Positions 1-8,316 of a stretch of 64,000 nt of DNA are shown one piece after another. Both the position numbers and the translations under genes were made by a program. The DNA comes from CAWCQC01 sp963819905 (GTDB lineage Bacteria; Actinomycetota; Thermoleophilia; Gaiellales; Gaiellaceae). The stretch lies in the NCBI GenBank assembly GCA_963819905.1, contig CAWFXP010000010.1:434001-498000 (forward strand), written 5' to 3'. Positions within the stretch are counted from its first letter, which is position 1. Each line of letters opens with the position of its first letter. Below the pieces are notes generated by a model. The model was not told the origin of the DNA. It was given only the letters and a program-made list of their open reading frames with translations, and made no database searches.

Positions 1-152
1 TCGCCCCCGTCCTCGCAGAAGCCGATCGGCGTGGTCGTGTTCTGGCAGGCCGCGAGCGCGCCTGCGGCGCCGATTCCTGCGGCGGCGCCGGCCGCGCCGC
101 GCAGGAGCTGGCGTCGGGTCAGTCCGTCGGATCGATCCTTGGGGTGTCTCAT
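1..152 (-). CDS. Exported lipoprotein, N-terminal fragment
   Basis: Only the first 50 or so codons lie in the window; the gene runs off the left edge. It begins with ATG at 152 and overlaps the TGA of the upstream TetR gene in an ATGA junction. The N-terminus has a charged region with a twin-arginine (TRRQLLRG), an alanine/glycine-rich hydrophobic stretch and a lipobox (LAAC), followed by a polar segment. This is a Tat-type lipoprotein signal. Solute-binding proteins of ABC transporters often look like this, and a polyamine-type transporter lies a few kb away, but too little of the mature protein is visible to name the ligand. Confidence 0.6.
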   Translation of the reverse strand, partial: MRHPKDRSDGLTRRQLLRGAAGAAAGIGAAGALAACQNTTTPIGFCEDGG

Positions 153-757
153 CGTCCCTCCATGACGACGGGAGCGGACAGCTCCCGGGTGATGCTCTCC
201 CGTAGCAGGGATTCCGCCGTGTCGTGGTCGACGAGACCGATCAGCATGAGCCCTTCGATCCCGTCGAGGGCGGCCCCGAGGCGCCAGGCCGTGCGGAGCG
301 TCGCGTCGTCGGCCGGGCCCGGGGCGTCCTCCTGCTCGGCGAGCAGCTCGCAGAGCCGCTCGATCCAGAAGCGGTAGCGCTCCTCCACGTCCGGTCTGAT
401 GTCCGCGTCTAGGCGCATGCCGCTCCAGACCTCGCTCCAGAGTGCCCTGTTCTCGGCGAACACGGGCTCCTCGGCGAGGACGAGGAGAAGAAACTGCTCG
501 AGGCGCAAGGCCGGATCGTCGAGCAGCGCCAGCTCGATCTCCACCCGCGCGTCCGCTACAGCCTCCGAGTGGCCGAAGGCGGCGCGGAGAAGGCCCTTAC
601 GGGTCGCGAAGTAGTAGTGGACGAGCGCCTTCGAGACTCCTGCCTCTCGGGCGACCGCATCCATTCGCAGCCCCGTCCAGCCGTCCCGGGCGATCACCCG
701 GCAGGCCGCGTCCAGGATCTCGACGACGCGATCAGGATCCTCTCGACGCTCGGCCAT
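149..757 (-). CDS. TetR/AcrR family transcriptional regulator
   Basis: About 202 residues. The N-terminal helix-turn-helix is clear at residues 10-55 (ILDAACRVIARDGW, then VAREAGVSKALVHYYF), with a helical C-terminal ligand domain. The ATG at 757 is preferred because GGGGGAGAG lies just upstream; an in-frame start at 835 would extend it but runs through the operator-like palindrome at 778-795. It is divergent from the C45/dehydrogenase/oxidoreductase operon starting near 868 and overlaps the following lipoprotein gene by 4 bases. It probably represses itself and the divergent operon (inference). Ligand unknown. Confidence 0.9.
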   Translation of the reverse strand: MAERREDPDRVVEILDAACRVIARDGWTGLRMDAVAREAGVSKALVHYYFATRKGLLRAAFGHSEAVADARVEIELALLDDPALRLEQFLLLVLAEEPVFAENRALWSEVWSGMRLDADIRPDVEERYRFWIERLCELLAEQEDAPGPADDATLRTAWRLGAALDGIEGLMLIGLVDHDTAESLLRESITRELSAPVVMEGR

Positions 758-777
758 CCGCTCTCCCCCGAGGACGT

Positions 778-795
778 TGACTGACCGGACAGTCA
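778..795. promoter_or_regulatory. Palindromic operator for the divergent TetR gene
   Basis: A perfect 6-base inverted repeat, TGACTG and CAGTCA around a 6-base centre, lies 21 bases upstream of the tetR start and about 70 bases before the divergent operon. Size, symmetry and position fit a TetR-family operator controlling both directions. Confidence 0.55.
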
Positions 796-867
796 GCGCA
801 GGGTAGCGCCCTCGCACGAGTGATACAAGCGACAACCGTTACGCACCGCCGCGGGCGCTCGGCTACC

Positions 868-1986
868 GTGGCCGCCGTGGCGGCGACCTACCCACACGTC
901 CGGGTTCGCGGCGCTCCGCGCGAGCGGGGACGGGCCTACGGCGAGCAGGCTCGCGACCGCGTTCGCAGGTCCGTCGACGGGTATCGCGACCTGTTCGGAG
1001 CGCTCACCGGCTGGGGCTGGGAGCGCATCAGGAAGGAAGCCGCCCGCTTCGAGGAGCCGATCGCGGCCTTCGACGAGGCGTGCGCCGAGGAGCTCCGCGG
1101 GATCGCCGAGGGAGCCGCAGTCGACCTGGTCGACGTGCTGGCGCTGAACGTCCGCACGGAGATCGTCTATGCGGCGAAGGCCCGGTCGGCGCTCCGGGCG
1201 GCAGGCGGCTGCACGGCCGTCGCGCTCCTCCCGGAGGCGAGCGCCGGGGGTGAGACGATCGTCGCGCAGAACTGGGACTGGTACCCGCACTCGCTCGACA
1301 CGGTGGTCGTGCTCGAGTCGCAGCCCGACGAAGGGCCGGCGTTCGTCACCGTCGTCGAGGCCGGCCTGCTCGCCAAGGCGGGCATGAACGCGGCAGGTCT
1401 TGGGCTCGCGACGAACGCGCTGGCGACGGACGCAGACCGCGGCGAGCCGGGCGTTCCGTACCACGTCGTGCTGCGGGCAATCCTCGGCGCGCAGACGATC
1501 TCCGAAGCCCTGGCCGTGATCCAGCGCGGGCGGCGCTCGTCCTCGGCCGGCTACCTGCTGGCGCACGCCGACGGCCTCGCGGCGTACGTCGAGTCGGTCC
1601 CCGGCGACTACTCGGAGCTCAGCCTCCTCTTCCCGGTCGAGGGCGTCCTCGTTCACTCGAACCACTTCGTCACGCCTGGCTTCGCCGGGAAGGACGTGTC
1701 GCTGTGGGCGATGCCCGACAGCCCGTTCCGCCTCGACCGGATGAGCCGGCTGCTTCCCCGCCCCGCGGCCGTCGAGGACCTGCAGCGGCTGTTCGCCGAC
1801 CACGCGAACGCGCCGAGCGGAATCTGCTGCCACCCTGACCCGCGGCTGCCGGCCCACGAGCAGGGCGTCACGGCCGCCTCGATCGTCATGGCCCTCGATT
1901 CCCGCTCTGTGTGGCTCGCGGACGGGACGCCGTGCCTGGCCGAGTACCGCCGCCTCGAGCTCGATTCGCTGCTCGCCCATGCCTGA
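868..1986 (+). CDS. C45 family acyltransferase/autoproteolytic peptidase
   Basis: About 372 residues, resembling the acyl-CoA:6-aminopenicillanate acyltransferase (peptidase C45, Ntn-hydrolase) family. Near residue 115 the sequence AAGGCTAVAL places a cysteine at the expected self-cleavage/nucleophile position, followed by the family block ETIVAQNWDW. A second conserved block is AGLLAKAGMNAAGLGLATN. The N-terminus (VRVRGAPRERGRAYGEQA) matches the family start, so GTG at 868 is chosen; GTG at 820 or 877 is possible. It overlaps the next gene by 8 bases. Family members cleave or transfer acyl-amide bonds; the substrate here is unknown, possibly an N-acyl amine given the neighbours. Confidence 0.85.
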   Translation: MAAVAATYPHVRVRGAPRERGRAYGEQARDRVRRSVDGYRDLFGALTGWGWERIRKEAARFEEPIAAFDEACAEELRGIAEGAAVDLVDVLALNVRTEIVYAAKARSALRAAGGCTAVALLPEASAGGETIVAQNWDWYPHSLDTVVVLESQPDEGPAFVTVVEAGLLAKAGMNAAGLGLATNALATDADRGEPGVPYHVVLRAILGAQTISEALAVIQRGRRSSSAGYLLAHADGLAAYVESVPGDYSELSLLFPVEGVLVHSNHFVTPGFAGKDVSLWAMPDSPFRLDRMSRLLPRPAAVEDLQRLFADHANAPSGICCHPDPRLPAHEQGVTAASIVMALDSRSVWLADGTPCLAEYRRLELDSLLAHA

Positions 1987-2935
1987 CGAGGGACGCGTGC
2001 TCGTCCTCGATCCCACGTGGGATCTCGACGTCGCGTCCGAGCCGTTCGCCGGGCTCGGCATACGCGTCGAGCGCGGCGAGCGCGCCGAGGGCGACGACGT
2101 CGTCGGTCTCCTCGTCTGGCCGGAGGTCTTCGTCGGGCAGGCCGAGCTCCCCGGGCTTCCCCGGCTGCGCGCGGTCGCCACGAACTCGACCGGCCACGAG
2201 AACCTCGACGTCGAGGCGCTCACGGCAGCCGGCGTCTGGTGCTCGAACGTCGCCGGCTACTGCACGGAGGAGGTGGCCGACCACACGATCGCGCTCGTCG
2301 CCGCCCTCCTGCGGCGGGTCGTCGACCTCGACCGCTCGGTGCGCGAGGGCGGCTGGGACGTGACCGACTTCCCGCCGGTGCGGATCGCCGGTGCCTGTCT
2401 CGGCATCGTCGGTTTCGGACGAATCGGCCGGGCGGTCGCCCGCCGCGGCCTGGCCCTCGGCCTGCAGGTGCTCGCGCACGACCCGCTCGTCCCGGGCTCG
2501 GACGTCGAGCGCGAGGGCGTCCGGCCGGTCGGGTTGACCGAGCTCCTCCGCGAGGCGGACGCCGTTACCCTCCACGCCGCGCTCCCTGCCGGAGCGCCGC
2601 CGCTGCTCGGTCCCGACGAGCTCGGAGCGATGAAGCCGGACGCGATTCTCGTCAACTGCACGCGGGCGGCGCTGGTCGATCACGCCGCACTCGGGGCGAC
2701 CCTTGCCTCGGGCCGTCTTGCCGCCGTCGCTCTCGACGTGCTCCCGGCCGAGCCGCCGCGACCCGGCGAGCCGGCCCTCGACTGGCCGCGGACGGTGATC
2801 ACGCCTCACGCGGCCTGGTACGCGCCCGAGACGGCGCAGCTTCCCTACGAGCTCGCCGCGCAGGACGTCGCTCGGGTCCTGCGGGGCGCGGAGCCCGTCT
2901 ACGCGCTCGCGAGACCCGCGCGGCCGCGGACGTGA
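1979..2935 (+). CDS. D-isomer-specific 2-hydroxyacid dehydrogenase
   Basis: 318 residues with the complete family layout: N-terminal substrate domain, Rossmann motif GFGRIG at 145-150, and catalytic residues at expected places (Arg229 in NCTRAALVD, Glu258 in LPAEPP, His277 in ITPHAAW). It should reduce a 2-oxoacid, or oxidise a D-2-hydroxyacid, with NAD(P). It overlaps the C45 gene upstream (8 bases) and the FAD oxidoreductase downstream (GTGA), so the four genes are probably one transcript. The exact substrate cannot be told; it most resembles phosphoglycerate-dehydrogenase-like proteins of unassigned substrate. Confidence 0.9.
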   Translation: MPDEGRVLVLDPTWDLDVASEPFAGLGIRVERGERAEGDDVVGLLVWPEVFVGQAELPGLPRLRAVATNSTGHENLDVEALTAAGVWCSNVAGYCTEEVADHTIALVAALLRRVVDLDRSVREGGWDVTDFPPVRIAGACLGIVGFGRIGRAVARRGLALGLQVLAHDPLVPGSDVEREGVRPVGLTELLREADAVTLHAALPAGAPPLLGPDELGAMKPDAILVNCTRAALVDHAALGATLASGRLAAVALDVLPAEPPRPGEPALDWPRTVITPHAAWYAPETAQLPYELAAQDVARVLRGAEPVYALARPARPRT

Positions 2936-3711
2936 GCTCGGTCGTCGTCGTCGGAGGAGGAATCGTCGGAACCGCCGTCGCGTCGGCGTGCGCCCGCGGC
3001 GGCGCGAACGTCACTCTCGTCGAGCGCGGCCGGCTGGCCGGGGGCGCGTCGAGCCTGGCGCTCGCCCTCGTCCCCGGCGAGATCGACGCGGCTCGGTTCC
3101 TCGAGCTTCACCACTTCACGGGCGGAGCGTTCTTCCTCGACCGCTCGCCTCCCGACGAATGGCCGGCGCGCCGGATCGGCGCCGCGGCTGCCGCCGCGGC
3201 GCTCGCCGGCGAGGCTCGCTCGCACGGCGCCGAGATCCGGACCGGCTGCGACGCCAAGGCGCTGCTCGCGCGCTCCGATGCCGTTCGCGGGGTGCTCACG
3301 GACGCGGGCGACCTGCGCGCCGACGCGGTCGTGCTCGCCTGCGGCACCGACGCCCGGCGGCTGCTCGCTCCTCACGGGATCCTGCCGGAGCTGGATCGGG
3401 ACGCAGGCGAGCTGGTCACGGCCCTGCCGACGGGAGAGCCGCCCGACGGCCCGACGGTCAGCGAGGACGCCTGGGTCGCTGCTGACGAGGCCGGGCTCCT
3501 GCACGTTGCTCGGCGTGACGGAGCGGCCCCGTTGCCGGCGCTCGAGGAGGTGGCCGTGCTCGACCGTCTCGAGATCGCCGCTGCAGTCGGCGTCCCGGGG
3601 CCGGTCGACGGGCTCGCGCGGGTCTTCCTCGCGACCCCGCCGGACGGCTGGGGCATCGCCCGCTCGGCAGCTCTCGGAGCCTCCGTTGCAGAATGGGTGA
3701 CCCATGGCTGA
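2932..3711 (+). CDS. Compact FAD-dependent oxidoreductase (DAO-like)
   Basis: The frame begins at GTG 2932 in a GTGA overlap with the dehydrogenase stop. The N-terminus is a classical FAD dinucleotide-binding fold (VVVVGGGIVGTAVASACA, then the acidic ERG turn), with a second FAD contact in the middle (DAVVLACGTDARRLL) and a short C-terminal cap. At 259 residues it is much shorter than usual DAO-family oxidases (about 370-400); most of the substrate-binding region is missing. It overlaps the amidinotransferase gene by 8 bases. It may be an amine or amino-acid oxidase, or a partner subunit. Confidence 0.75.
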   Translation: MSSVVVVGGGIVGTAVASACARGGANVTLVERGRLAGGASSLALALVPGEIDAARFLELHHFTGGAFFLDRSPPDEWPARRIGAAAAAAALAGEARSHGAEIRTGCDAKALLARSDAVRGVLTDAGDLRADAVVLACGTDARRLLAPHGILPELDRDAGELVTALPTGEPPDGPTVSEDAWVAADEAGLLHVARRDGAAPLPALEEVAVLDRLEIAAAVGVPGPVDGLARVFLATPPDGWGIARSAALGASVAEWVTHG

Positions 3712-4699
3712 CGATCCCTTTGCAGACAGCTACTACGCGTCGCTCACCCCGTCGCTGCCCGAGCCGGCGTTCGGCGTGGCGGAGGAGCAGCAGCGCGTCT
3801 GGGGGCGGGTGTGGGGCTCGAGCGACGAGGTCGGGGCTCTCCGCACCGTGCTCGTGCGTCCGCCGGGCCGGGAGTGGGAGCGGGTGCGCGCGGACTGCTG
3901 GGACGAGCGCGCGAAGGCGCTCGTCGATCCGGACGGGCTCTGGTACTGGCTCTCCCGGGAGCCGCCCGACCTGGCGAAGCTCCAGGCACAGCACGAGGGG
4001 CTCGTGGCCGCCCTCGAGGCGGACGGCATCGAGGTCGTCGTCGTCGAGGGCGAGGCTCCGGAGCACCTCTCCCGCCCGATCTACACGCGCGATCCGCTCT
4101 TGACGCTTCCCGGCGGCGCCGTGATCGGGCGCATGGCGCCGGCGATGCGGCGCGGGGAGGAGCGGCTCGTCACGCAGGCAGTCGCGGGCCTCGGCATGCC
4201 GATCCTCGCGACCATCACCGGCACGGGGCTCGTCGAGGGCGGCTCGTTCGTCAAGCTGACGGCGAAGGTCGCCGCCTACGGCACGTCGGTCCGCTGCAAC
4301 GAGGAAGGCGCGCGCCAGCTCGAGGAGGTGTGCCGGCGGATGGGTCTCGAGCTCGTCGTCGTGCCGATGACGGGCTGGTCGATCCACCTCGACGGCCACC
4401 TCGGCATGCTCGACGTCGACAAGGCGCTGGTCGACGTGCCGGGGCTTCCGTACTGGTTTCTCGATCGGCTCGCCGAGCTCGGGATAGAGGCCATCCCGTG
4501 TCCGCACGGCGAGGAATGGGCGATCAACTCGCTCGTCCTGCGTCCCGGACGAGTGCTGATGGCCGACGGCTATCCCCGGGCCCGGGAGCTACTCGAGAAG
4601 CGCGGGATCGACGTCGTCGCGGTCCCCTACGACGAGGTGCAGAAGGGCGGGGGCGGGGTGCACTGCTCGACGATGGAGCTCGTGCGCGACCCGGCCTGA
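3704..4699 (+). CDS. Amidinotransferase/arginine-deiminase-fold hydrolase
   Basis: 331 residues of the pentein (guanidino-group-modifying) superfamily. Visible active-site residues are RD at 129-130 (YTRDPLL), Glu178 in LVEGGSF, His228 in SIHLDGH and the C-terminal nucleophile Cys321 in GGGVHCSTMEL. This arrangement fits dimethylargininase/arginine deiminase/amidinotransferase relatives; the short length and the EGG motif favour a hydrolase of an N-substituted arginine or guanidino compound. Last gene of the operon beginning near 868; a convergent hairpin terminator overlaps its stop. Confidence 0.88.
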   Translation: MADDPFADSYYASLTPSLPEPAFGVAEEQQRVWGRVWGSSDEVGALRTVLVRPPGREWERVRADCWDERAKALVDPDGLWYWLSREPPDLAKLQAQHEGLVAALEADGIEVVVVEGEAPEHLSRPIYTRDPLLTLPGGAVIGRMAPAMRRGEERLVTQAVAGLGMPILATITGTGLVEGGSFVKLTAKVAAYGTSVRCNEEGARQLEEVCRRMGLELVVVPMTGWSIHLDGHLGMLDVDKALVDVPGLPYWFLDRLAELGIEAIPCPHGEEWAINSLVLRPGRVLMADGYPRARELLEKRGIDVVAVPYDEVQKGGGGVHCSTMELVRDPA

Positions 4700-4709
4700 C
4701 TGCCGGGTC
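4688..4709. terminator. Bidirectional hairpin at a convergent gene end
   Basis: GACCCGGC (4688-4695) and GCCGGGTC (4702-4709) form a perfect 8-bp stem with a 6-base loop. It spans the stops of the convergent amidinotransferase and small lipoprotein genes. There is no U tract, as is common in high-GC actinobacteria. Confidence 0.5.
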
Positions 4710-4986
4710 AGGGTTCAGACGTCTCGGGCAGGAGAACGACCGGGCCGTCGGGCTTCTGCGCGAGCCCGTTCTCGACCCGCTCGCGCGCCCGCTCGGCACC
4801 CGTGCAGCTGTCGCACTTCTCGAACTCCTCGAGGAGCTTGCGCGCCGCCTCACGGGCCTTGTCGGGATCGGGCGCGGTCGTCGCGGGAACGGGCTGCTGC
4901 GCAGGAGCGCCCTCGTCGGCTCCCCCGCACGCGGCGAGCGTCACGGAGGCGACGAGCGCAACGAGGAGGGCCGCGAGCCGCCTCAT
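4708..4986 (-). CDS. Small secreted lipoprotein
   Basis: 92 residues. A signal peptide of about 18 residues ends in a lipobox (TLAAC), followed by a glycine/proline-rich linker, a charged helix (residues 40-75) containing a CDSC pair, and a short tail. Its ATG overlaps the stop of the upstream permease (ATGA), so it is the last gene of the polyamine-type ABC transporter operon. No family recognised. The CxxC-like pair and the coupling suggest an accessory protein on the outer face of the membrane, but this is inference. Confidence 0.7.
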   Translation of the reverse strand: MRRLAALLVALVASVTLAACGGADEGAPAQQPVPATTAPDPDKAREAARKLLEEFEKCDSCTGAERARERVENGLAQKPDGPVVLLPETSEP

Positions 4987-5807
4987 CGGATGCCCAGTCG
5001 CCGCTCGCCGAGCCGCCGGACGAGCTCGGCGATCAGCACGAGGCCGAAGCTGACGAGGATCATGATCGTCGCGATCGGTACGAGCAGCATCACCCGCTCG
5101 GCGAAGCGAAGCCCCGAGTACAGGTAGACGGGCAGGGTGACCTGGTCGCCGACGACGAAGCTCGCGATCACGACCTCGTCGATGGACACCACGAATGCGA
5201 CGAGGAGTGCCGAGATCAACGCCGGCGTAACGAGCGGAAGGATGATCTTGCGGAAGGTCGTGAACCATCCGGCACCGAGGTCTTCCGCCGCTTCCTCGAG
5301 GCGTGGGTCGATCGACGCGATCCGCGGCAGGAGGATGAGCACGCAGAACGGAATCGCGATCACGATGTGCCCGATGAGGACGGCCCAGAGGCTGAGCGGG
5401 ATCGGGATGACGGCGCCGCTCGGCCGGAAGAGGACGAGGAGCGCGACGCCGAGGACGACGGTCGGCACGACGAGCGGGATGAGCACGACCGCGGAGATGG
5501 CCGTGCGGCCGGCGAACCTGCGCCGCGCGATGGCGTAGGAGACGAGGAGACCGAGCCCTGTAGCGATCAGCGCCGTGCCGGCCGCGACCTTGAGCGAGGC
5601 GACGAGCGCGTCGCGGACGCCCTGCTCGTTCCACGCCTCCCGGTACCACCTGGTCGTGAAGCCCTCGAACGGGAGCGCGGCGACGACCGAGTCGTTGAAC
5701 GAGAACACGGTCAGCACGATCGTCGGGGCGTACAGAAAGACGAGGAAGAGCCCGAAGAAGATGCCGAGCACCCACTTTCCGGTCCGGGAGAGGAAGACGT
5801 CGCTCAT
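4983..5807 (-). CDS. potC: Polyamine-type ABC transporter permease (PotC-like)
   Basis: 274 residues with six predicted membrane helices starting at residues 12-32. The cytoplasmic EAA loop that docks on the ATPase is clear near residues 175-200 (EEAAEDLGAGWFTTFRKI). Order and similarity match PotC, the second permease of spermidine/putrescine importers. It overlaps the PotB-like gene upstream by 4 bases and the lipoprotein gene downstream by 4 bases. Substrate (spermidine, putrescine or another amine) is inferred from family only. Confidence 0.9.
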   Translation of the reverse strand: MSDVFLSRTGKWVLGIFFGLFLVFLYAPTIVLTVFSFNDSVVAALPFEGFTTRWYREAWNEQGVRDALVASLKVAAGTALIATGLGLLVSYAIARRRFAGRTAISAVVLIPLVVPTVVLGVALLVLFRPSGAVIPIPLSLWAVLIGHIVIAIPFCVLILLPRIASIDPRLEEAAEDLGAGWFTTFRKIILPLVTPALISALLVAFVVSIDEVVIASFVVGDQVTLPVYLYSGLRFAERVMLLVPIATIMILVSFGLVLIAELVRRLGERRLGIR

Positions 5808-6982
5808 GCGGTTCTCCCGCCGCCCTGGCGGAGGTATCCGGAGGTCGACAGCGTCAGGAACAGGACGACGCCGAGCAGGAACACGGAGAGCACGGAGCCG
5901 ACCTGCCAGTCGAGTGTGCCCCCGACGAACTGCTGGGCAATCGCCTGGCCGAACATGTAGCCGCTCGTCCCTCCGACGAGCGACGGGGTGATGTACTCGC
6001 CGATCGACGGGATGAAGACGAACAGGAACGCAGCGATGATGCCGGGCGCGGCGATCGGGATCGTGATCTTGCGAAGCGAGGTCAGCCTGCTAGCGCCGAG
6101 ATCGGTCGATGCTTCGAGCAGGCGCCGATCCATGTTCTCGAGCGCGATGAAGATCGGCAGGACGATGAACGGGACCCAGGCGTAGAGCAGCACGAGGATG
6201 ACGGTGAACTGGCTGTAGATGAGGAACGAGAGCGGGTTCTCGACGTCGCGGAGGCCCGTCTCGAAGACGGCCGTGTTGATGATCCCCTGGTCGCCGAGGA
6301 TGATCTTCCAGGCGAAGATCCGAAGCAGGTAGCTCGTCAGGAACGGCGCGATCACGATCAGGAGCCACGTCAGCTTCGACTTCTTGATTCCGAAAGCCAG
6401 GAAGTAGGCGATCGGGAACGCGATCAGAACCGCGAAGACCGCCGAGGTCGTCGCCATCGTCACGGAACGGAAGAAGAGCCGCAGGAAGTCTCCCTCCGAG
6501 GAGAGCTCGCCGAGGCGCAGCAGGTTGTTGCCCCACGGAATCGTCATGAACGGGGCGAGGAGGAGCAGGAACGAGCCGGCCGCGATCCAGGGGCCCCAGC
6601 GGCGCGAGCCGCGCGCCCCGAACACGGCGCCGAGGACGAGCAGGACGAACGCGGCCGCGAGCACCCAGGTCGGGAACGAGACCGTCCACGTCCCGAGGAT
6701 CTCGAGCGCGGCGTCGACCCCGAGGAAGTCTCGCCAGAGCTCCGTCGAGAACGCGCCGAGCTCCCCGGTCAGCACCGCCGCAGCCTCGGTCCGGGCGAAC
6801 CGTTCGAGCCCGAGGCTGTAGCGAACGATGAAGTAGATCGGGAGCAGGAAGAAGACGATCAGCAGGACGACGATGGGCAGCGACAGCGTCCAGCCCGCCA
6901 GCCGGTCGCGCGAGCGCCGACCGAGCTCTCGCCGTCCACCGGCTTCGACCTTGGCGGTTTCCGCCGTCGCTTCCGTGGCCAT
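5804..6982 (-). CDS. potB: Polyamine-type ABC transporter permease (PotB-like)
   Basis: 392 residues from ATG 6982, which has a strong GAGGAG site 5 bases upstream. The C-terminal 250 residues form a standard binding-protein-dependent permease with an EAA loop (LLEASTDLGASRLTSLRK). The protein is about 100 residues longer than usual PotB. Between the first helix (about 30-55) and the permease core there are two additional hydrophobic segments (about 100-122 and 130-150) separated by the charged GARGSRRWG. These give an uneven helix count with extra helices placed N-terminal to the core. Confidence 0.88.
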   Translation of the reverse strand: MATEATAETAKVEAGGRRELGRRSRDRLAGWTLSLPIVVLLIVFFLLPIYFIVRYSLGLERFARTEAAAVLTGELGAFSTELWRDFLGVDAALEILGTWTVSFPTWVLAAAFVLLVLGAVFGARGSRRWGPWIAAGSFLLLLAPFMTIPWGNNLLRLGELSSEGDFLRLFFRSVTMATTSAVFAVLIAFPIAYFLAFGIKKSKLTWLLIVIAPFLTSYLLRIFAWKIILGDQGIINTAVFETGLRDVENPLSFLIYSQFTVILVLLYAWVPFIVLPIFIALENMDRRLLEASTDLGASRLTSLRKITIPIAAPGIIAAFLFVFIPSIGEYITPSLVGGTSGYMFGQAIAQQFVGGTLDWQVGSVLSVFLLGVVLFLTLSTSGYLRQGGGRTA

Positions 6983-7046
6983 TACGTCTCCTCGTCCCAG
7001 GAAGGTGGTGGGTGCGCCCTCCTCGGGCCCACCCACCCGAATCCTG

Positions 7047-8283
7047 CTACGCCGCTTTCACCTCCGCACCGGCCTCCGCGTACGCCTGCCGTGGCAGCGG
7101 CGCCTCAAACCACGCTCGCGGCGGCGCGAACGCCGTCGGGTCGTCGATCGAGAACTCCGTGATCAGGTCCTTGTTCTGGACCAGATCCACGACGCCGTTC
7201 TGCTGGGCCGACGTGTACTGGTAGTCGTCGATCAGCCAGGCGCCGACCTCAGGGGTGTTCGCGGCGGCGACGGCCAGCGTCGACCGGCCCGGGCGCTCGG
7301 ACTGGGAGTTGAGCACGAATCCGCAAACCCAGGCGAGGCGGCCTTCCTTCGGCCACATGTACCTGACATCGACGCCTTCCATCTTCTTGTGGTTCTTGAT
7401 CTTGTAGTAGCCGTCGGGCCAGGTGTACGTCGCCCACACGTTGCCGTTGACGAAGTCGTTGATCGCGTCGTTCTGGTTCGACCAGAAGTTCCGGATCTGG
7501 GGCTTCGCCTTGATCATCGTCTCCTTCGCCGCCTGGATCTGCTCGGAGTTGAACTTGTTCGGGTCAGTCGGCCCGCCCTCGTTGATGAGGCCGCCGATCT
7601 TGATGATCGTCACCGGATCGGTGAACGTGGAGATCCGTCCCGCATTGGCCGGATCGAGAAAGATGTCCCAGGACTCGTTCCCCTCGTCGAGCGGGATCTT
7701 GTCGGCGTCGGTAGGTGAGCGCCGAGAAGCCGATGTCGAACGCCACGTGGTAGACCTGCCCGTCGACGACCCCGCCCGCGCGGATGGCCTCCGGGATGCC
7801 CTCGTAGTCCGGAAGGAGCGCCGTGTCGAACGGCTGGATCAGCTCGGCCGCCTTCCAGTCCTCGACGTAGGCGACGCAGGGATGGATGAGGTCCGGGTTG
7901 TATCCCGACGCAACCTTCGCGAGTGCCTGGTTGTCGTCCTCGAGGAACTCGAACTTGAGCGGGCTCTTCTGGCCGTACTCGCCGTTGATGTAGGTCGCCC
8001 ACATGTCTTCTGCCTCGTAGCCCACCCATTCGAAGGCCACGATCTCGCCGTCCGGCTCGGAAGCCGGGATCGAACGTCGGCCCCGCCGCCGCCCCGGTCG
8101 TCGCCGGGCGGCCGTCTCGGCGGGGGCCGTCTCGCCGCCGCCGGCCGCCGCGGTCGTCGCGCTCGCCTCCTCGTCCCCGCCGCTCCCTCCGCCGCCGCAG
8201 GCGGCGAGCAGCGCGCCGAGGCTCGCTGCGCCCGTCATCGCGACGAACCCGCGCCGCGAAAGCTTGCTCCGCTCGAGATCCAT
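7047..8283 (-). pseudogene. potD: Polyamine-type solute-binding lipoprotein, frameshifted
   Basis: The start at 8283 gives a Tat-like lipoprotein signal (SRRGFVAMTG...LLAAC), a Gly/Thr linker, then a periplasmic binding protein related to PotD (EIVAFEWVGYEAEDMW; later PDLIHPCVAYVEDW). After ALTY the frame breaks near 7710. The rest (DADKIPLDEGNESWDIF to the stop at 7047) continues in another frame. A second, compensated shift is likely in the linker at about 8065-8130, where an Arg-rich run replaces what reads in another frame as TTGAAAGPTFDP. Read together the two parts make a full-length binding protein of about 410 residues. The gene sits between the ATPase and PotB genes, as in potABCD operons. 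Confidence 0.82.
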
Positions 8284-8316
8284 CCCTCATGCCCTCCTCC
8301 TTGTCCGGGCCGGCGG

